A stretch of 64,000 bases of DNA from JADLAT01 sp964348795 (GCA_964348795.1 CAYGDY010000010.1:1-64000); one strand, 5' to 3'. Counted from the first letter of the stretch, positions 42,789 to 51,919 are shown. Notes: generated by a model not told the origin, from the sequence alone. Numbers and translations: made by a program.

Positions 42789-43108
42789 GAATTTTCTTGA
42801 TAAATCTTTTTCAGATCGTACTGCATGGCCTCTATGGACTCTGCATTCGCGTTGGACCGCACATATTGCGCCATGAATGTCGCCCAGCACACCTGAGGAC
42901 TTTCTGCCGTATGCCTGAGATTGCCTTTCCTTATCATTTTCCGTAATTCTTGCCCCGTCATATCCGGTTTTTCGAGCAAGGACTTGAACTCCGGCAAGGA
43001 CAAGGACGCAAACTCCGCATAATCCGTATTCACCGGCCCGTAATTTTCAAAAACCTCGTAGGTCCCTTCAATGAGGTGTTTCAAACGATCGTGAATAGAA
43101 TGATTCAT
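42785..43108 (-). CDS. Hypothetical protein upstream of rpsF
   Basis: A 107-residue soluble protein with no family I recognise. ATG 43108 has a strong GGGAGG nine bases upstream, which supports real translation. It is helical with mixed charge (LPEFKSLLEKPDMTGQELRK) and contains one Cys. The 275-base region in front of it (43109-43383), shared with fabD, is A/T-rich and holds no other gene I can support. The rpsF promoter overlaps its 3' end. Confidence 0.7.
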   Translation of the reverse strand: MNHSIHDRLKHLIEGTYEVFENYGPVNTDYAEFASLSLPEFKSLLEKPDMTGQELRKMIRKGNLRHTAESPQVCWATFMAQYVRSNANAESIEAMQYDLKKIYQENS

Positions 43109-43383
43109 GGTACAGTCCTCCCTTAAGAATATTATTACTGTCCTCTACCTTGGTGCGGGAAAAAACAACTTGACCGTTGATCTTGTATCCCTGCTTCATG
43201 ATAAAGTTTACGCAACCACTTTTCGGGTACTTCTGGATTACAGACAGAGTCTCATATCTCCTGAAAAAGTGCAAATTTTAAAAATTTTTTCTGTTGTGCA
43301 GAGCGACATTAAAATAATTTTTAGCTCTTAAAAAAAGAAACAATGTTTTAAAAAACAAGGAAAAATATAAGGAAATATTCAAT

Positions 43384-44343
43384 ATGACAGGATATACACA
43401 GGCCGCCTTTCTTTTCCCCGGACAGGGGTCCCAGTGCCTTGGCATGGGCAGGGATTTGGCCGAATCATTTCCAGAAGCCAAAGAAGTTTTCGAGGAAGTC
43501 GACGAGACTTTGCAACAAAACCTCTCCCGCCTGATGTTCGAAGGCCCCGAAGGCGACTTGAACCTGACGGAAAATACCCAGCCAGCCTTGATGGCTGTTT
43601 CCGTTGCCACGGCCCGCGTTCTGGAGAAACAAGGCCGGCTTGATTTTCAAAAGGAGGCTCGTTTTCTGGCAGGGCATTCTCTGGGAGAATATTCTGCCTT
43701 GACCATTGCAGGGACCTTTTCATTGGCGGATTGCGCGCGCCTTTTGAAACTGCGCGGACAAGCCATGCAACACGCTGTGCCGGTCGGATTAGGCAGTATG
43801 GCCGCTATTTTGGGTGCAGAATTTTCCACCGTAGACTCTCTGGCCCGTGATGCGGCACAAGGTCAGACTTGTGAAATTGCCAATGACAATTCCGATGGGC
43901 AAGTGGTGATCAGCGGACACAAAGATGCGATAGAACGCGCGATTGCGCTGGCCACAAAGCGCGGAATCAAACGCGCTATTCTTCTGCCCGTCAGCGCCCC
44001 GTTTCACTGTTCCTTGATGAAACCTGCCGCCCTCACGATGCAAAGCGCCCTGGCAGACACCTCCTTGAATATCCCTCTGGTGCCGATTGTCTCGAATGTC
44101 ACCGCCGAGGCGGTGACGGATCCTGCCTTGATCCGTGATCTTTTGGTGCAACAAATGACTGGCATGGTCCGATGGCGGGAGTCGGTTTTATGGATGCGCG
44201 ACCAAGGTGTGGAACAGATGATCGAGCTCGGCGCCGGCAAAGTGCTTTCAGGCTTGATCCGGCGCATTGATAAGGATATTGCTACTGAAAGCGCAGGGAC
44301 TCCAGAGAGCATCGAGGCCCTGCTCAAAACACTGAAAGGATAA
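43384..44343 (+). CDS. fabD: Malonyl-CoA:ACP transacylase
   Basis: A 319-residue acyltransferase that loads malonyl units on ACP for fatty acid synthesis. FLFPGQGSQCLGMG is the N-terminal signature, and the nucleophile Ser is in GHSLGEYSAL. SAPFHCSLM contains the partner His. ATG 43384 has AAGGA upstream. It is followed seven bases later by fabG. A weak TTGATC-16-TGATAA promoter-like pair near 43176-43203 is possible. The 3' neighbours acpP and fabF of the usual fab cluster are missing. Confidence 0.96.
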   Translation: MTGYTQAAFLFPGQGSQCLGMGRDLAESFPEAKEVFEEVDETLQQNLSRLMFEGPEGDLNLTENTQPALMAVSVATARVLEKQGRLDFQKEARFLAGHSLGEYSALTIAGTFSLADCARLLKLRGQAMQHAVPVGLGSMAAILGAEFSTVDSLARDAAQGQTCEIANDNSDGQVVISGHKDAIERAIALATKRGIKRAILLPVSAPFHCSLMKPAALTMQSALADTSLNIPLVPIVSNVTAEAVTDPALIRDLLVQQMTGMVRWRESVLWMRDQGVEQMIELGAGKVLSGLIRRIDKDIATESAGTPESIEALLKTLKG

Positions 44344-44349
44344 AAAACC

Positions 44350-45087
44350 ATGTTTGATCTCACGGGAAAAACAGCCCTCGTCACCGGCGCGACAGGGGGA
44401 ATCGGCGAAGCCATAGCCACAGCCTTGCACGCCCATGGAGCTCGTGTCGGTTTATCAGGCCGCAACATAGAAAAACTTTCCGCCCTGTCTGCCAGATTGG
44501 GGGAAAGAACTTTTGTCTTTCCAGCCGACCTGTCCAACCCCGATACCATTACAGATCTGGTTAAAAATGCTGAAGAAACAATGGGCCAGATTGATATTCT
44601 TGTGAATAATGCGGGCCTGACGCGGGATAACCTGTCCATGCGGATGAAGGACGAGGAGTGGCAAGAGGTGATCGATGTCAACATGACTGCAACCTTCAAG
44701 CTCGCCAAAGCCGTTCAGCGGGGCATGATGAAACGCCGAAACGGGCGCATTATCAACATTGCCTCCATTGTCGGGGTGACGGGCAATCCGGGCCAATGCA
44801 ATTACGTGGCCTCCAAGGCAGGGATGATCGGCTGGTCCAAGGCGATGGCGCAAGAAGTCGCCACACGGGGCATTACGGTGAACTGCGTGGCCCCGGGCTT
44901 TATTGCCACTCCGATGACAGACGCGCTGACAGACGAACAAAAGGCCCGCATCAACGCCACCATTCCGGCAGGGGTTATGGGCGCGCCCGATGATATCGCG
45001 GCGGCCACGCTCTATCTGGCCAGTGCCGAAGCAGGCTATGTGACGGGGCAGACGCTTCATGTCAATGGCGGTATGGCGATGATTTAG
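44350..45087 (+). CDS. fabG: 3-oxoacyl-ACP reductase
   Basis: A 245-residue short-chain dehydrogenase that reduces beta-ketoacyl-ACP with NADPH. VTGATGGIGEAIA is the cofactor loop, NNAGLTRDNLSMRMKDEEW is the FabG-specific loop, and the catalytic Ser-Tyr-Lys are in NIASIVGVTGN and YVASKAGM. The end HVNGGMAMI is typical. It forms a tight pair with fabD. Confidence 0.96.
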   Translation: MFDLTGKTALVTGATGGIGEAIATALHAHGARVGLSGRNIEKLSALSARLGERTFVFPADLSNPDTITDLVKNAEETMGQIDILVNNAGLTRDNLSMRMKDEEWQEVIDVNMTATFKLAKAVQRGMMKRRNGRIINIASIVGVTGNPGQCNYVASKAGMIGWSKAMAQEVATRGITVNCVAPGFIATPMTDALTDEQKARINATIPAGVMGAPDDIAAATLYLASAEAGYVTGQTLHVNGGMAMI

Positions 45088-45105
45088 TGTAACGCGCTTT
45101 ATTCA

Positions 45106-45139
45106 CGTCATTCTGAGGCACCGCCGAAGAATCTCAAAT
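45106..45139. repeat. Fragment of a dispersed intergenic repeat
   Basis: CGTCATTCTGAGG followed by GAAGAATCTC lies in the 68-base gap between fabG and the next gene. This phrase recurs as an interspersed element in many bacterial chromosomes (established knowledge from memory). Only one copy was found in the window, so repeat status here is inferred. Confidence 0.45.
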
Positions 45140-45155
45140 ATGCTGGGATTTTGAA

Positions 45156-45944
45156 ATGGAAAAACCCTTGAAACACATCGTTATCACAGGAGCCTCCAGC
45201 GGGATCGGGGAAGCACTGGCCTTGACTTATGCAGGACCGGAGGTCCTCTTGTCCCTGACAGCCCGCAACCCCGAGCGCCTGAACACTGTCATGACTTTGT
45301 GCCGCGCAAAAGGCGCGCAAGTACATACTGCGCTCATTAACGTCACGGATGGGCCCACCATGACAGACTGGCTCATTGCCCGTGATAGTACGATGCCGGT
45401 GGATCTGCTTATCGCCAATGCAGGTGTTTCCGCGGGGACTGAAGGATTGTTTACAGGAGAGGATTCTGCCCAGATCAAAACCCTGTTTGATGTCAATTTT
45501 TTCGGCGTACTGAATACCATAGAGCCCCTTAAAACCCGTATGATAGAGCGCCAGAGAGGCCAAATCGCGCTGATGAGCTCGCTAGCAGGCTATCGGGGCT
45601 GGGCGGGCGCACCGGCCTATTGTGCCTCCAAGGCCGCCGTACGGGTATATGGGCAAGCCTTGCGAAGCGCTCTGGCACCGCATCATGTGAACGTCACTGT
45701 CATATGCCCGGGCTTTGTGAAATCCCGTATGACGGCGGTTAATACCTTTTCTATGCCGTTTTTGATGGACACAGACAAAGCCGCTCGCCACATCATAAAG
45801 CGATTAACGCGTAATCCCGCCCTGATCGCCTTTCCGTGGCCTATGGTCTGGGGCTTGCGGTTTTTGAGGCTTTTGCCCGAAACCCTGATACAAAACATCT
45901 CACAAAAACAAGCCGGAAAACAAGCCTTTGAAAGGCCTCTATAA
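45156..45944 (+). CDS. Short-chain dehydrogenase/reductase of unknown substrate
   Basis: A 262-residue SDR. Cofactor loop VITGASSGIGEALAL, NAGVS, the catalytic Ser in LMSSLAGYRG and YxxxK in YCASKAAVRVYG are intact. The C-terminus has a hydrophobic, basic stretch (WPMVWGLRFLRLLPETLIQ) as in membrane-associated SDRs acting on lipids. It follows fabG by 68 bases with a repeat fragment between. A role in lipid or isoprenoid reduction is a guess. Confidence 0.88.
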   Translation: MEKPLKHIVITGASSGIGEALALTYAGPEVLLSLTARNPERLNTVMTLCRAKGAQVHTALINVTDGPTMTDWLIARDSTMPVDLLIANAGVSAGTEGLFTGEDSAQIKTLFDVNFFGVLNTIEPLKTRMIERQRGQIALMSSLAGYRGWAGAPAYCASKAAVRVYGQALRSALAPHHVNVTVICPGFVKSRMTAVNTFSMPFLMDTDKAARHIIKRLTRNPALIAFPWPMVWGLRFLRLLPETLIQNISQKQAGKQAFERPL

Positions 45945-45988
45945 AAAATCCTTTTCATCAGCGCCAAAGTTCTGCATAAATACCGCCC

Positions 45989-47206
45989 ATGACAAAGGCC
46001 TTGAACTCATATCAAAACCAGCCTGATGACCGCGGGCATTTCGGCCCCTATGGCGGGCGCTTTGTGGCAGAAACCCTGATGCCGCTGATTTTGAGCGTGG
46101 AAAAGGCCTGGAATACGGCCAAAGCCGATCCTGCCTTTTGGGCGGAGTATAATGATCTAGCTAAACATTATGTCGGACGGCCTTCCCCACTTTATTTTGC
46201 TCGAAGCGCGACAGAGCACTTTGGGGGCGCAAAAATCTATTTCAAGCGCGATGAACTCAACCATACGGGCGCACACAAGATCAACCATTGTCTAGGGCAA
46301 ATTTTGATTGCCAGACGCATGGGCAAGACCCGCATCATTGCCGAAACCGGCGCGGGTCAGCATGGTGTGGCCACGGCCACGGTCTGCGCGCTGTTTAAGA
46401 TCCCCTGCACTATTTTCATGGGCGCCACGGATATCGAGCGCCAGGCACCCAATGTCTTTCGGATGAAATTGTTGGGCGCAGAAGTCCGCGCCGTTGAAAG
46501 CGGGTCTGGTACACTCAAGGATGCGATGAACGAGGCCCTGCGCGACTGGGTCACGCATGTGGATAATACCTATTACCTCATCGGCACTGTAGCCGGGCCG
46601 CACCCCTTCCCCGCGATGGTCCGTGATTTTCAATCCATTATCGGTCATGAAGTCCGGCAACAAATGCACGAAGCCGAAGGCAGACTGCCCGATTCCCTTG
46701 TGGCCTGCATCGGCGGCGGGTCAAACGCGATGGGGCTGTTTTATCCGTTTTTGGATGATCCGTCCGTGAAAATGGTGGGGGTCGAGGCCGGTGGTCATGG
46801 TGTGGACACAAACCAGCACGCCGCCAGCCTGACGGGTGGAAGCCCAGGCGTGCTACACGGCATGAAAAGCTATTTCCTTCAAGATGATGACGGGCAGATT
46901 ACCGAGGCCCACTCCATTTCCGCAGGTCTTGATTATCCAGGCATCGGGCCGGAGCATGCTTGGTTGTTTGACCAAAAACGGGTGGAATATGTGTCTGTGA
47001 CCGATGATGAGGCCATGGAGGCTTTCAAGCTTTGTACACGGCTGGAGGGGATTTTACCCGCGCTGGAGCCTTCCCATGCTTTTGCCCATGTCATGAAAAT
47101 GGCCCCCAAACTGCCCAAGGATCACCTGTTGGTGATGAATCTGTGTGGACGCGGCGATAAAGATATTTTTACCATTGCCGAAAAACTGGGTGTAACAATC
47201 CGATGA
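45989..47206 (+). CDS. trpB: Tryptophan synthase beta subunit
   Basis: A 405-residue PLP enzyme joining indole and serine. The PLP Lys is in HTGAHKINHC, with ETGAGQHGVATA and the phosphate-binding GGGSNAMG. Start MTKALNSYQNQPDDRGHFGPYGGRFV is normal. trpF, which usually precedes it in alphaproteobacteria, is not here; a short SDR gene does. Its last four bases (ATGA) overlap the start of the GyrI-like gene. Confidence 0.97.
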   Translation: MTKALNSYQNQPDDRGHFGPYGGRFVAETLMPLILSVEKAWNTAKADPAFWAEYNDLAKHYVGRPSPLYFARSATEHFGGAKIYFKRDELNHTGAHKINHCLGQILIARRMGKTRIIAETGAGQHGVATATVCALFKIPCTIFMGATDIERQAPNVFRMKLLGAEVRAVESGSGTLKDAMNEALRDWVTHVDNTYYLIGTVAGPHPFPAMVRDFQSIIGHEVRQQMHEAEGRLPDSLVACIGGGSNAMGLFYPFLDDPSVKMVGVEAGGHGVDTNQHAASLTGGSPGVLHGMKSYFLQDDDGQITEAHSISAGLDYPGIGPEHAWLFDQKRVEYVSVTDDEAMEAFKLCTRLEGILPALEPSHAFAHVMKMAPKLPKDHLLVMNLCGRGDKDIFTIAEKLGVTIR

Positions 47207-47724
47207 ACCAAACCCACAAACAGACCTACGAAGCCAAAGCGGGCCTTGTCGAAGTGATCGGCTTTGATGTAGCGGGAATCAGCCTTGTCACCGATCATAC
47301 GCGGGCCACAGAAGATATCAACGCCCTGTGGGAACGGTTCTTTGCCCAGCGCATCGGACAACAGGTTGAAAATAAAGCCGATGATATCATCTATGCGGTG
47401 TATTCCGATTATGCGGGCGACCATACCCAGCCCTATCGTGTGACGATCGGGTATCGTCTGAAAACACCCCCCGCACCACACATAATATCCCTTCAAGGGG
47501 GTACTGCGGCCTCCTTTGAATTACATTATGTAAAATGTAAAGAAGGGCCCTATGCCGTCCTGAGCGCCGGCGGAAAACAGCCCGAAGCCTTAATCGAGAG
47601 CTGGAATGCTATTTGGTCTTCTGACCTTGACAGAGCCTTTCAAACCGACTTTGAAATGTACGGTCCCCGCTTTTTTGAAGACGGGGTGCACGAGGTTTTG
47701 CTTCATATTGGAATACACACATGA
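47203..47724 (+). CDS. GyrI-like / effector-binding-domain protein between trpB and trpA
   Basis: A 173-residue protein with the layout of the GyrI-like small-molecule binding fold (SOUL/AraC effector-binding superfamily): VEVIGFDVAGISLVTDH, IYAVYSDYAGDHTQPYRVTIGYRL, then a YVKCKEGPYAVLSAGG strand and a C-terminal FEMYGPRF stretch. There is no DNA-binding domain. ATGA overlaps with trpB upstream and trpA downstream force near-equal translation of all three. Ligand and function are unknown; a sensor or binder of an aromatic compound is an inference from context. Confidence 0.8.
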   Translation: MNQTHKQTYEAKAGLVEVIGFDVAGISLVTDHTRATEDINALWERFFAQRIGQQVENKADDIIYAVYSDYAGDHTQPYRVTIGYRLKTPPAPHIISLQGGTAASFELHYVKCKEGPYAVLSAGGKQPEALIESWNAIWSSDLDRAFQTDFEMYGPRFFEDGVHEVLLHIGIHT

Positions 47725-48521
47725 CACAAACGCCCAAACGTCTTGAAACCACATTCAAAGCCTTATCCCGTCCGGCCTTGATCACCTTTATCATGGCCAG
47801 TGACCCGACATACGAAGAGTCTCTGGCACTCTTGAAATCCTTGCCGGAGGCAGGGGCAGATATGATCGAACTGGGGATGCCGTTTACAGACCCCGTGGCC
47901 GATGGCCCTGTGATCCAGCTTGCGGGACAACGGGCCCTGAAGGCCGGCGGCAGTATGATCCAAACCTTGCGTATGGTACGGGCTTTTCGGGAAACCAACA
48001 CCCAAACGCCTCTTGTCCTGATGGGATATTACAACCCCGTATTCCGATACGGTCCGGCGCGTTTTGTAAAAGAGATCGCACAAGCCGGCATTGACGGCAT
48101 AATTCTTGTGGATCTGCCGCCGGAGGAATCCCAGGAGATCCAAACGCTCTGCAAAACACACTCCCTTGACTTGATCCGCTTGATTACCCCGACCACGGAC
48201 ACGGAACGTCTTGGCGTGATCCTGAATGGGGCGAGCGGGTTTTTATATTATGTCTCCATCACGGGGGTGACAGGCGCCGCACGGGCCGATCTGGAGAAAA
48301 TCAAGCCCCATCTGGCAAACATTACAGCACAAACCACCCTGCCGATTGCGATAGGATTTGGCATAAAAACGCCTGAAGATGCGCAAACCATGGGAACTTT
48401 GGGCGAAGCGATTGTGGTGGGGTCGTCCCTTATTCAAACCCTGTGTGACAAAGGGATCGAGGCTGTCCATGATCACGTTAGGACCCTCTCTCAGGCTTTA
48501 AAAGCATCCCATCTGGCTTGA
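47721..48521 (+). CDS. trpA: Tryptophan synthase alpha subunit
   Basis: A 266-residue TIM barrel that releases indole from indole-3-glycerol phosphate. The catalytic Glu and Asp are in IELGMPFTDPVADGPVIQ. YYVSITGVTGA and GFGIKTPEDA are phosphate-binding loops. Its ATG overlaps the GyrI-like stop. Although trpB is separated by that gene, the two subunits should still form the usual complex. accD follows after 54 bases. Confidence 0.97.
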   Translation: MTQTPKRLETTFKALSRPALITFIMASDPTYEESLALLKSLPEAGADMIELGMPFTDPVADGPVIQLAGQRALKAGGSMIQTLRMVRAFRETNTQTPLVLMGYYNPVFRYGPARFVKEIAQAGIDGIILVDLPPEESQEIQTLCKTHSLDLIRLITPTTDTERLGVILNGASGFLYYVSITGVTGAARADLEKIKPHLANITAQTTLPIAIGFGIKTPEDAQTMGTLGEAIVVGSSLIQTLCDKGIEAVHDHVRTLSQALKASHLA

Positions 48522-48575
48522 CTTTATTCGCACAACATCCCATAAATCGGTCTGCATTATTGTGATAGGGTTTTT

Positions 48576-49499
48576 ATGAACTGGCTAACGGATTTTATCA
48601 GACCGCGCATCCGCTCCCTCGTGGGCGAACAAAAGGAGGTGCCGGACAATCTCTGGCAAAAATGCCCCGCCTGCGACGGGATGCTTTTTCATCGCGATCT
48701 GGAAGAAAATCTGAATGTGTGCTATCATTGCAACCATCATTTGCGCCTTTCTGTCAAAGAGCGCCTCAAACTGATCTTTGACGACGGCGCGTATGAAAAA
48801 CTCGAACTGCCCTCTGTCCCGCATGATCCGCTCAAATTCAAGGACCGGAAAAAATACGCCGAACGCCTGAAAGACGCGCAGGCCAAAACAGGCCTCAAAG
48901 AAGCCATTACCCTCGCCAAGGGCACGATTGAAGGCCAGAACGCCATAATCGCCGCATTTAATTTCAGCTTTATGGGTGGCTCCATGGGGGCCGGTGTCGG
49001 AGAATCCCTTGTCAAGGCCGCCCAAGAGGCCGTGGCCAGCCATTCAGCCCTGATCGTTATTCCGGCCTCCGGCGGCGCACGAATGCAGGAAGGCATGCTG
49101 TCCCTCCTCCAGATGCCACGCTCCGTTATTGCCGTCGAGATGGTCAAGGATGCCAGACTCCCCTATATCGTCCTGCTCACAGATCCTACAACGGGGGGGG
49201 TCAGTGCCTCTTTTGCGATGGTGGGAGATATTCATCTGGCCGAGCCCGGCGCCACAATCGGCTTTGCAGGACGGCGCGTCATTGAGGAAACGGTCCGCGA
49301 GACACTTCCGGCCGATTTCCAGACCGCTGAATATCTTCAGGAACACGGGATGGTCGACATGGTGGTCAGTCGGCAGGATTTGCATGACATTCTGGGGAGA
49401 ATCCTCACTCTCCTGATGAATGTGAACGAAAACAGTAAAAAGCCATCCGCGAAAAAATATACCCTTGGGAAAGAGCCCGCCAGAGCCCTTGCCAGATAA
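48576..49499 (+). CDS. accD: Acetyl-CoA carboxylase carboxyltransferase beta subunit
   Basis: A 307-residue carboxyltransferase beta subunit making malonyl-CoA with AccA. The zinc ribbon is CPACDGML with CYHCNHHLRL. The crotonase-like core has MGGSMGAGVGE and SGGARMQEGMLSLLQM, then DPTTGGVSASFAMVGD. The order trpA-accD-folC is the usual alphaproteobacterial one. Its stop overlaps the folC start by one base (TAATG). Confidence 0.97.
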   Translation: MNWLTDFIRPRIRSLVGEQKEVPDNLWQKCPACDGMLFHRDLEENLNVCYHCNHHLRLSVKERLKLIFDDGAYEKLELPSVPHDPLKFKDRKKYAERLKDAQAKTGLKEAITLAKGTIEGQNAIIAAFNFSFMGGSMGAGVGESLVKAAQEAVASHSALIVIPASGGARMQEGMLSLLQMPRSVIAVEMVKDARLPYIVLLTDPTTGGVSASFAMVGDIHLAEPGATIGFAGRRVIEETVRETLPADFQTAEYLQEHGMVDMVVSRQDLHDILGRILTLLMNVNENSKKPSAKKYTLGKEPARALAR

Positions 49500-50860
49500 T
49501 GTATGTGAGTGATCTCAAACACCCCCGTCCTTCTCTGGCGCATCAACTTCGGCAACTCTATACTCTCAATCGATCCCATACCCTTGATTTATCGTTTCGG
49601 CCCTGTTTTTTAACTCTTCTGGAAAAAATGGGACATCCGGAACGCCGCCTCCCTCCCGTGATTCATGTCGCGGGTACAAACGGGAAAGGATCTGTGATTG
49701 CCTTTCTGCGCGCCATGCTGGAATCTGCCGGATACACCGTACACACATACACGTCCCCGCATCTGGTCCAGTTCAATGAACGGATCGTGTTGCAAGGCAA
49801 ACCCATCGATCACGATGCTTTGGAACATCTGATCCATGAAGCTCTGCGTTTGAATGCGGGGGGAGACATCAGCTTTTTTGAAATCACAACCGCGCTGGCC
49901 TTTCAGGCCTTTGCCCAGACCCCCGCCGATCTCTGCCTTCTGGAAGTGGGTCTGGGCGGGCGGCTGGACTGCACCAATATTGTTGAATCCCCCGTGCTCA
50001 CCCTCATCAATACGATCGGGTACGACCATATGGAGTTTCTGGGCCAGACCCTTCCAGAAATAGCGGCAGAAAAAGCGGGTATCATGAAACCCGCCGTGCC
50101 CTGTGTGATTGGTCATCAAAATGCCCCGACACATGCCACAGACATTCGGCCGGTTTTTGAAAGCCTCGCCACCCGAAACACCGTGCCCCTGTTTTTTTCA
50201 GGACAGGATTCGCACCTGACACCGACACCCGACGGGTTGCATTTTTCTTTCCAAAACAGCTCTTTTGATCTTCCGTATCCGGCCCTGACAGGCCCCCATC
50301 AGATCCGTAATCTGGAAACAGCTTTGACCGCGCTTCATCTCGTGCGGGACTCTTTTCCGGTTTCTCACACTGCACGAAACAAAGCGGTCCGCTCTGTTTT
50401 CTGGCCCGCGCGCCTTCAAAAGCTCTGTGGAACGGCTTATGGCCTGCCTAAAGACTGGGAGCTCTGGCTTGATGGGGGCCATAACGCTGATGCAGGACAG
50501 GCTCTGGCCGCGCAGGCGGCACTCTGGGATCAGGAAGACGGAAAAGCACTGCATCTGATCGTTGGTATGATGGCGCACAAAAATGTCGTGGCTTTTCTGG
50601 AGCCTTTGCGTCCTTTTTATGAAAGCCTGACCTTTGTAGATATCCCAAGCGAGCCCAAAGCCCTTTCCGCACAAACCCTGCAATCCCTTATTCCGTGGGG
50701 CAAAACACAAAAAGATATCCGGACAGCCCTGTGTGCGATTGCAAAAAAAACCCAGAAACCGGCACGCGGGCGCGCCGTGGAGATTGAAACAGGCGCCAGA
50801 ATCCTGATCTGCGGTTCCCTGTATCTGGCAGGGGACGTTTTGAGGACATCGCAGAATTGA
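49499..50860 (+). CDS. folC: Bifunctional folylpolyglutamate/dihydrofolate synthase
   Basis: A 453-residue Mur-ligase-like enzyme adding glutamates to folates. HVAGTNGKGSVIAFLRAML is the P-loop, with SPHLVQFNERI, EVGLGGRLDCTN and DGGHNADAGQALA downstream. ATG 49499 shares a base with the accD stop. It ends 11 bases before the convergent lipoprotein gene. Confidence 0.95.
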   Translation: MYVSDLKHPRPSLAHQLRQLYTLNRSHTLDLSFRPCFLTLLEKMGHPERRLPPVIHVAGTNGKGSVIAFLRAMLESAGYTVHTYTSPHLVQFNERIVLQGKPIDHDALEHLIHEALRLNAGGDISFFEITTALAFQAFAQTPADLCLLEVGLGGRLDCTNIVESPVLTLINTIGYDHMEFLGQTLPEIAAEKAGIMKPAVPCVIGHQNAPTHATDIRPVFESLATRNTVPLFFSGQDSHLTPTPDGLHFSFQNSSFDLPYPALTGPHQIRNLETALTALHLVRDSFPVSHTARNKAVRSVFWPARLQKLCGTAYGLPKDWELWLDGGHNADAGQALAAQAALWDQEDGKALHLIVGMMAHKNVVAFLEPLRPFYESLTFVDIPSEPKALSAQTLQSLIPWGKTQKDIRTALCAIAKKTQKPARGRAVEIETGARILICGSLYLAGDVLRTSQN

Positions 50861-50870
50861 CCCCTCAGGC

Positions 50871-51398
50871 TTATTGATAGAAAATCCGGACGGCGGACCC
50901 CCGAAACTCTTCCCCGCAAGGTGGCAAGACTTCGGGATTTTCGGGATAACGGTCTCCGTCAAATGACAAAACCACATTTTTGGCCCGATCCCACCGTCCC
51001 GAAACCCGCACAATGATATCACTCCATCCCTGCGTTTTGTGCGCACTGATATACAGGGGTTCCCGCACGGGATGTATGGCGTTTACAACCGTAAAGCCGG
51101 TGTTGTGGGCTTTCATTACCAACACTGTACAGCCATTGATGTCACACCAGTGCCCATAGGGCAATTCAAACAGGACCAGTGCGTCCCGCCGCCCATCCCC
51201 TTCCAGATCCAGCCTGTAAAAACTATAGCTTGAAGACACAGGCGCCCCCGTTTTTTTCAGGATCTCTGCCACAGATTGCTTTAACACACGATCCTCCGGA
51301 TCGATAAGGGCTTCGGACAGGGGCACACGCCCGCCTTCGTGAAACAATCCGCATCCCGCCAGCATTCCTGCGATGATACATACATAAAAAAAGCGCAT
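50871..51398 (-). CDS. Hypothetical lipoprotein
   Basis: A 175-residue protein with a short signal peptide and lipobox LAGC (Cys16). The mature part contains a single EF-hand-like or FG-GAP-like acidic stretch (RLDLEGDGRRDALVLFELP), suggesting calcium or a propeller-like fold fragment, and a Cys pair (WCDINGC). Function unknown. It is convergent with folC and divergent from fdxA. Confidence 0.75.
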   Translation of the reverse strand: MRFFYVCIIAGMLAGCGLFHEGGRVPLSEALIDPEDRVLKQSVAEILKKTGAPVSSSYSFYRLDLEGDGRRDALVLFELPYGHWCDINGCTVLVMKAHNTGFTVVNAIHPVREPLYISAHKTQGWSDIIVRVSGRWDRAKNVVLSFDGDRYPENPEVLPPCGEEFRGSAVRIFYQ

Positions 51399-51518
51399 CC
51401 CTTTACTCTAGGGATAAAAAGTAAAAAGTCACCCTGTTTTGCATGGCGTTTTTTTATTGCTTTGATGTGACGGTATGACTAATCTGCGTTTCGGAATGAA
51501 AATAAGAGGAGAAGTGTC

Positions 51519-51857
51519 ATGACCTTCGTGGTCACAGACGTGTGTATCAGATGTAAATATACCGATTGCGTAGAAGTGTGTCCGGTGGATTGCTTCTATG
51601 AAGGCGAGAACATGCTTGCGATCAATCCCGATGAGTGCATTGACTGCGGGGTCTGCGAGCCGGAATGCCCGATTGATGCCATCTTGCCCGATACGGATGC
51701 CAAAGCTGAAAAATGGCTGGATATCAACAAGGAATACGCCGAGAAATGGCCCAATATCACCACTAAAAAAGCCCCCATGCCAGAAGCAGAAGAGATGAAA
51801 ACCGTTGAAGGGAAATGGGAAAAATATTTTAGTCCGCTCGAAGGGCAAGGGGATTAG
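51519..51857 (+). CDS. fdxA: Seven-iron ferredoxin FdxA
   Basis: A 112-residue ferredoxin with a [3Fe-4S] and a [4Fe-4S] cluster. The pattern VCIRCKYTDCVEVCPVDCF, then CIDCGVCEPECP, is the FdxA type. The C-terminal helix region (NKEYAEKWPNITTKK) is also characteristic. ATG 51519 has AGAGGAGAAG close upstream, a strong site. It carries electrons in the cytoplasm; the partner is not known. Genes on both sides belong to other units. Confidence 0.95.
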   Translation: MTFVVTDVCIRCKYTDCVEVCPVDCFYEGENMLAINPDECIDCGVCEPECPIDAILPDTDAKAEKWLDINKEYAEKWPNITTKKAPMPEAEEMKTVEGKWEKYFSPLEGQGD

Positions 51858-51919
51858 GTGTTTAAGTCCTACGATGGGCTGGTGTAACAGACAACCCGCG
51901 ACGCAAAGGACGAAACACC
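51857..51919 (+). other. Possible long stem downstream of fdxA
   Basis: GGTGTTTaaGTCC (51857-51869) can pair with GGACgAAACACC (51908-51919) across 38 bases. It starts at the fdxA stop. There is no U-tract immediately after it, so it is not a classical terminator; it may stabilise the 3' end or be chance. Confidence 0.25.

Noticed and set aside
43068..43274. 68-residue minus-strand frame upstream of the 107-residue gene
   Set aside because: Overlaps the ribosome site and start of the better supported gene; no motif.
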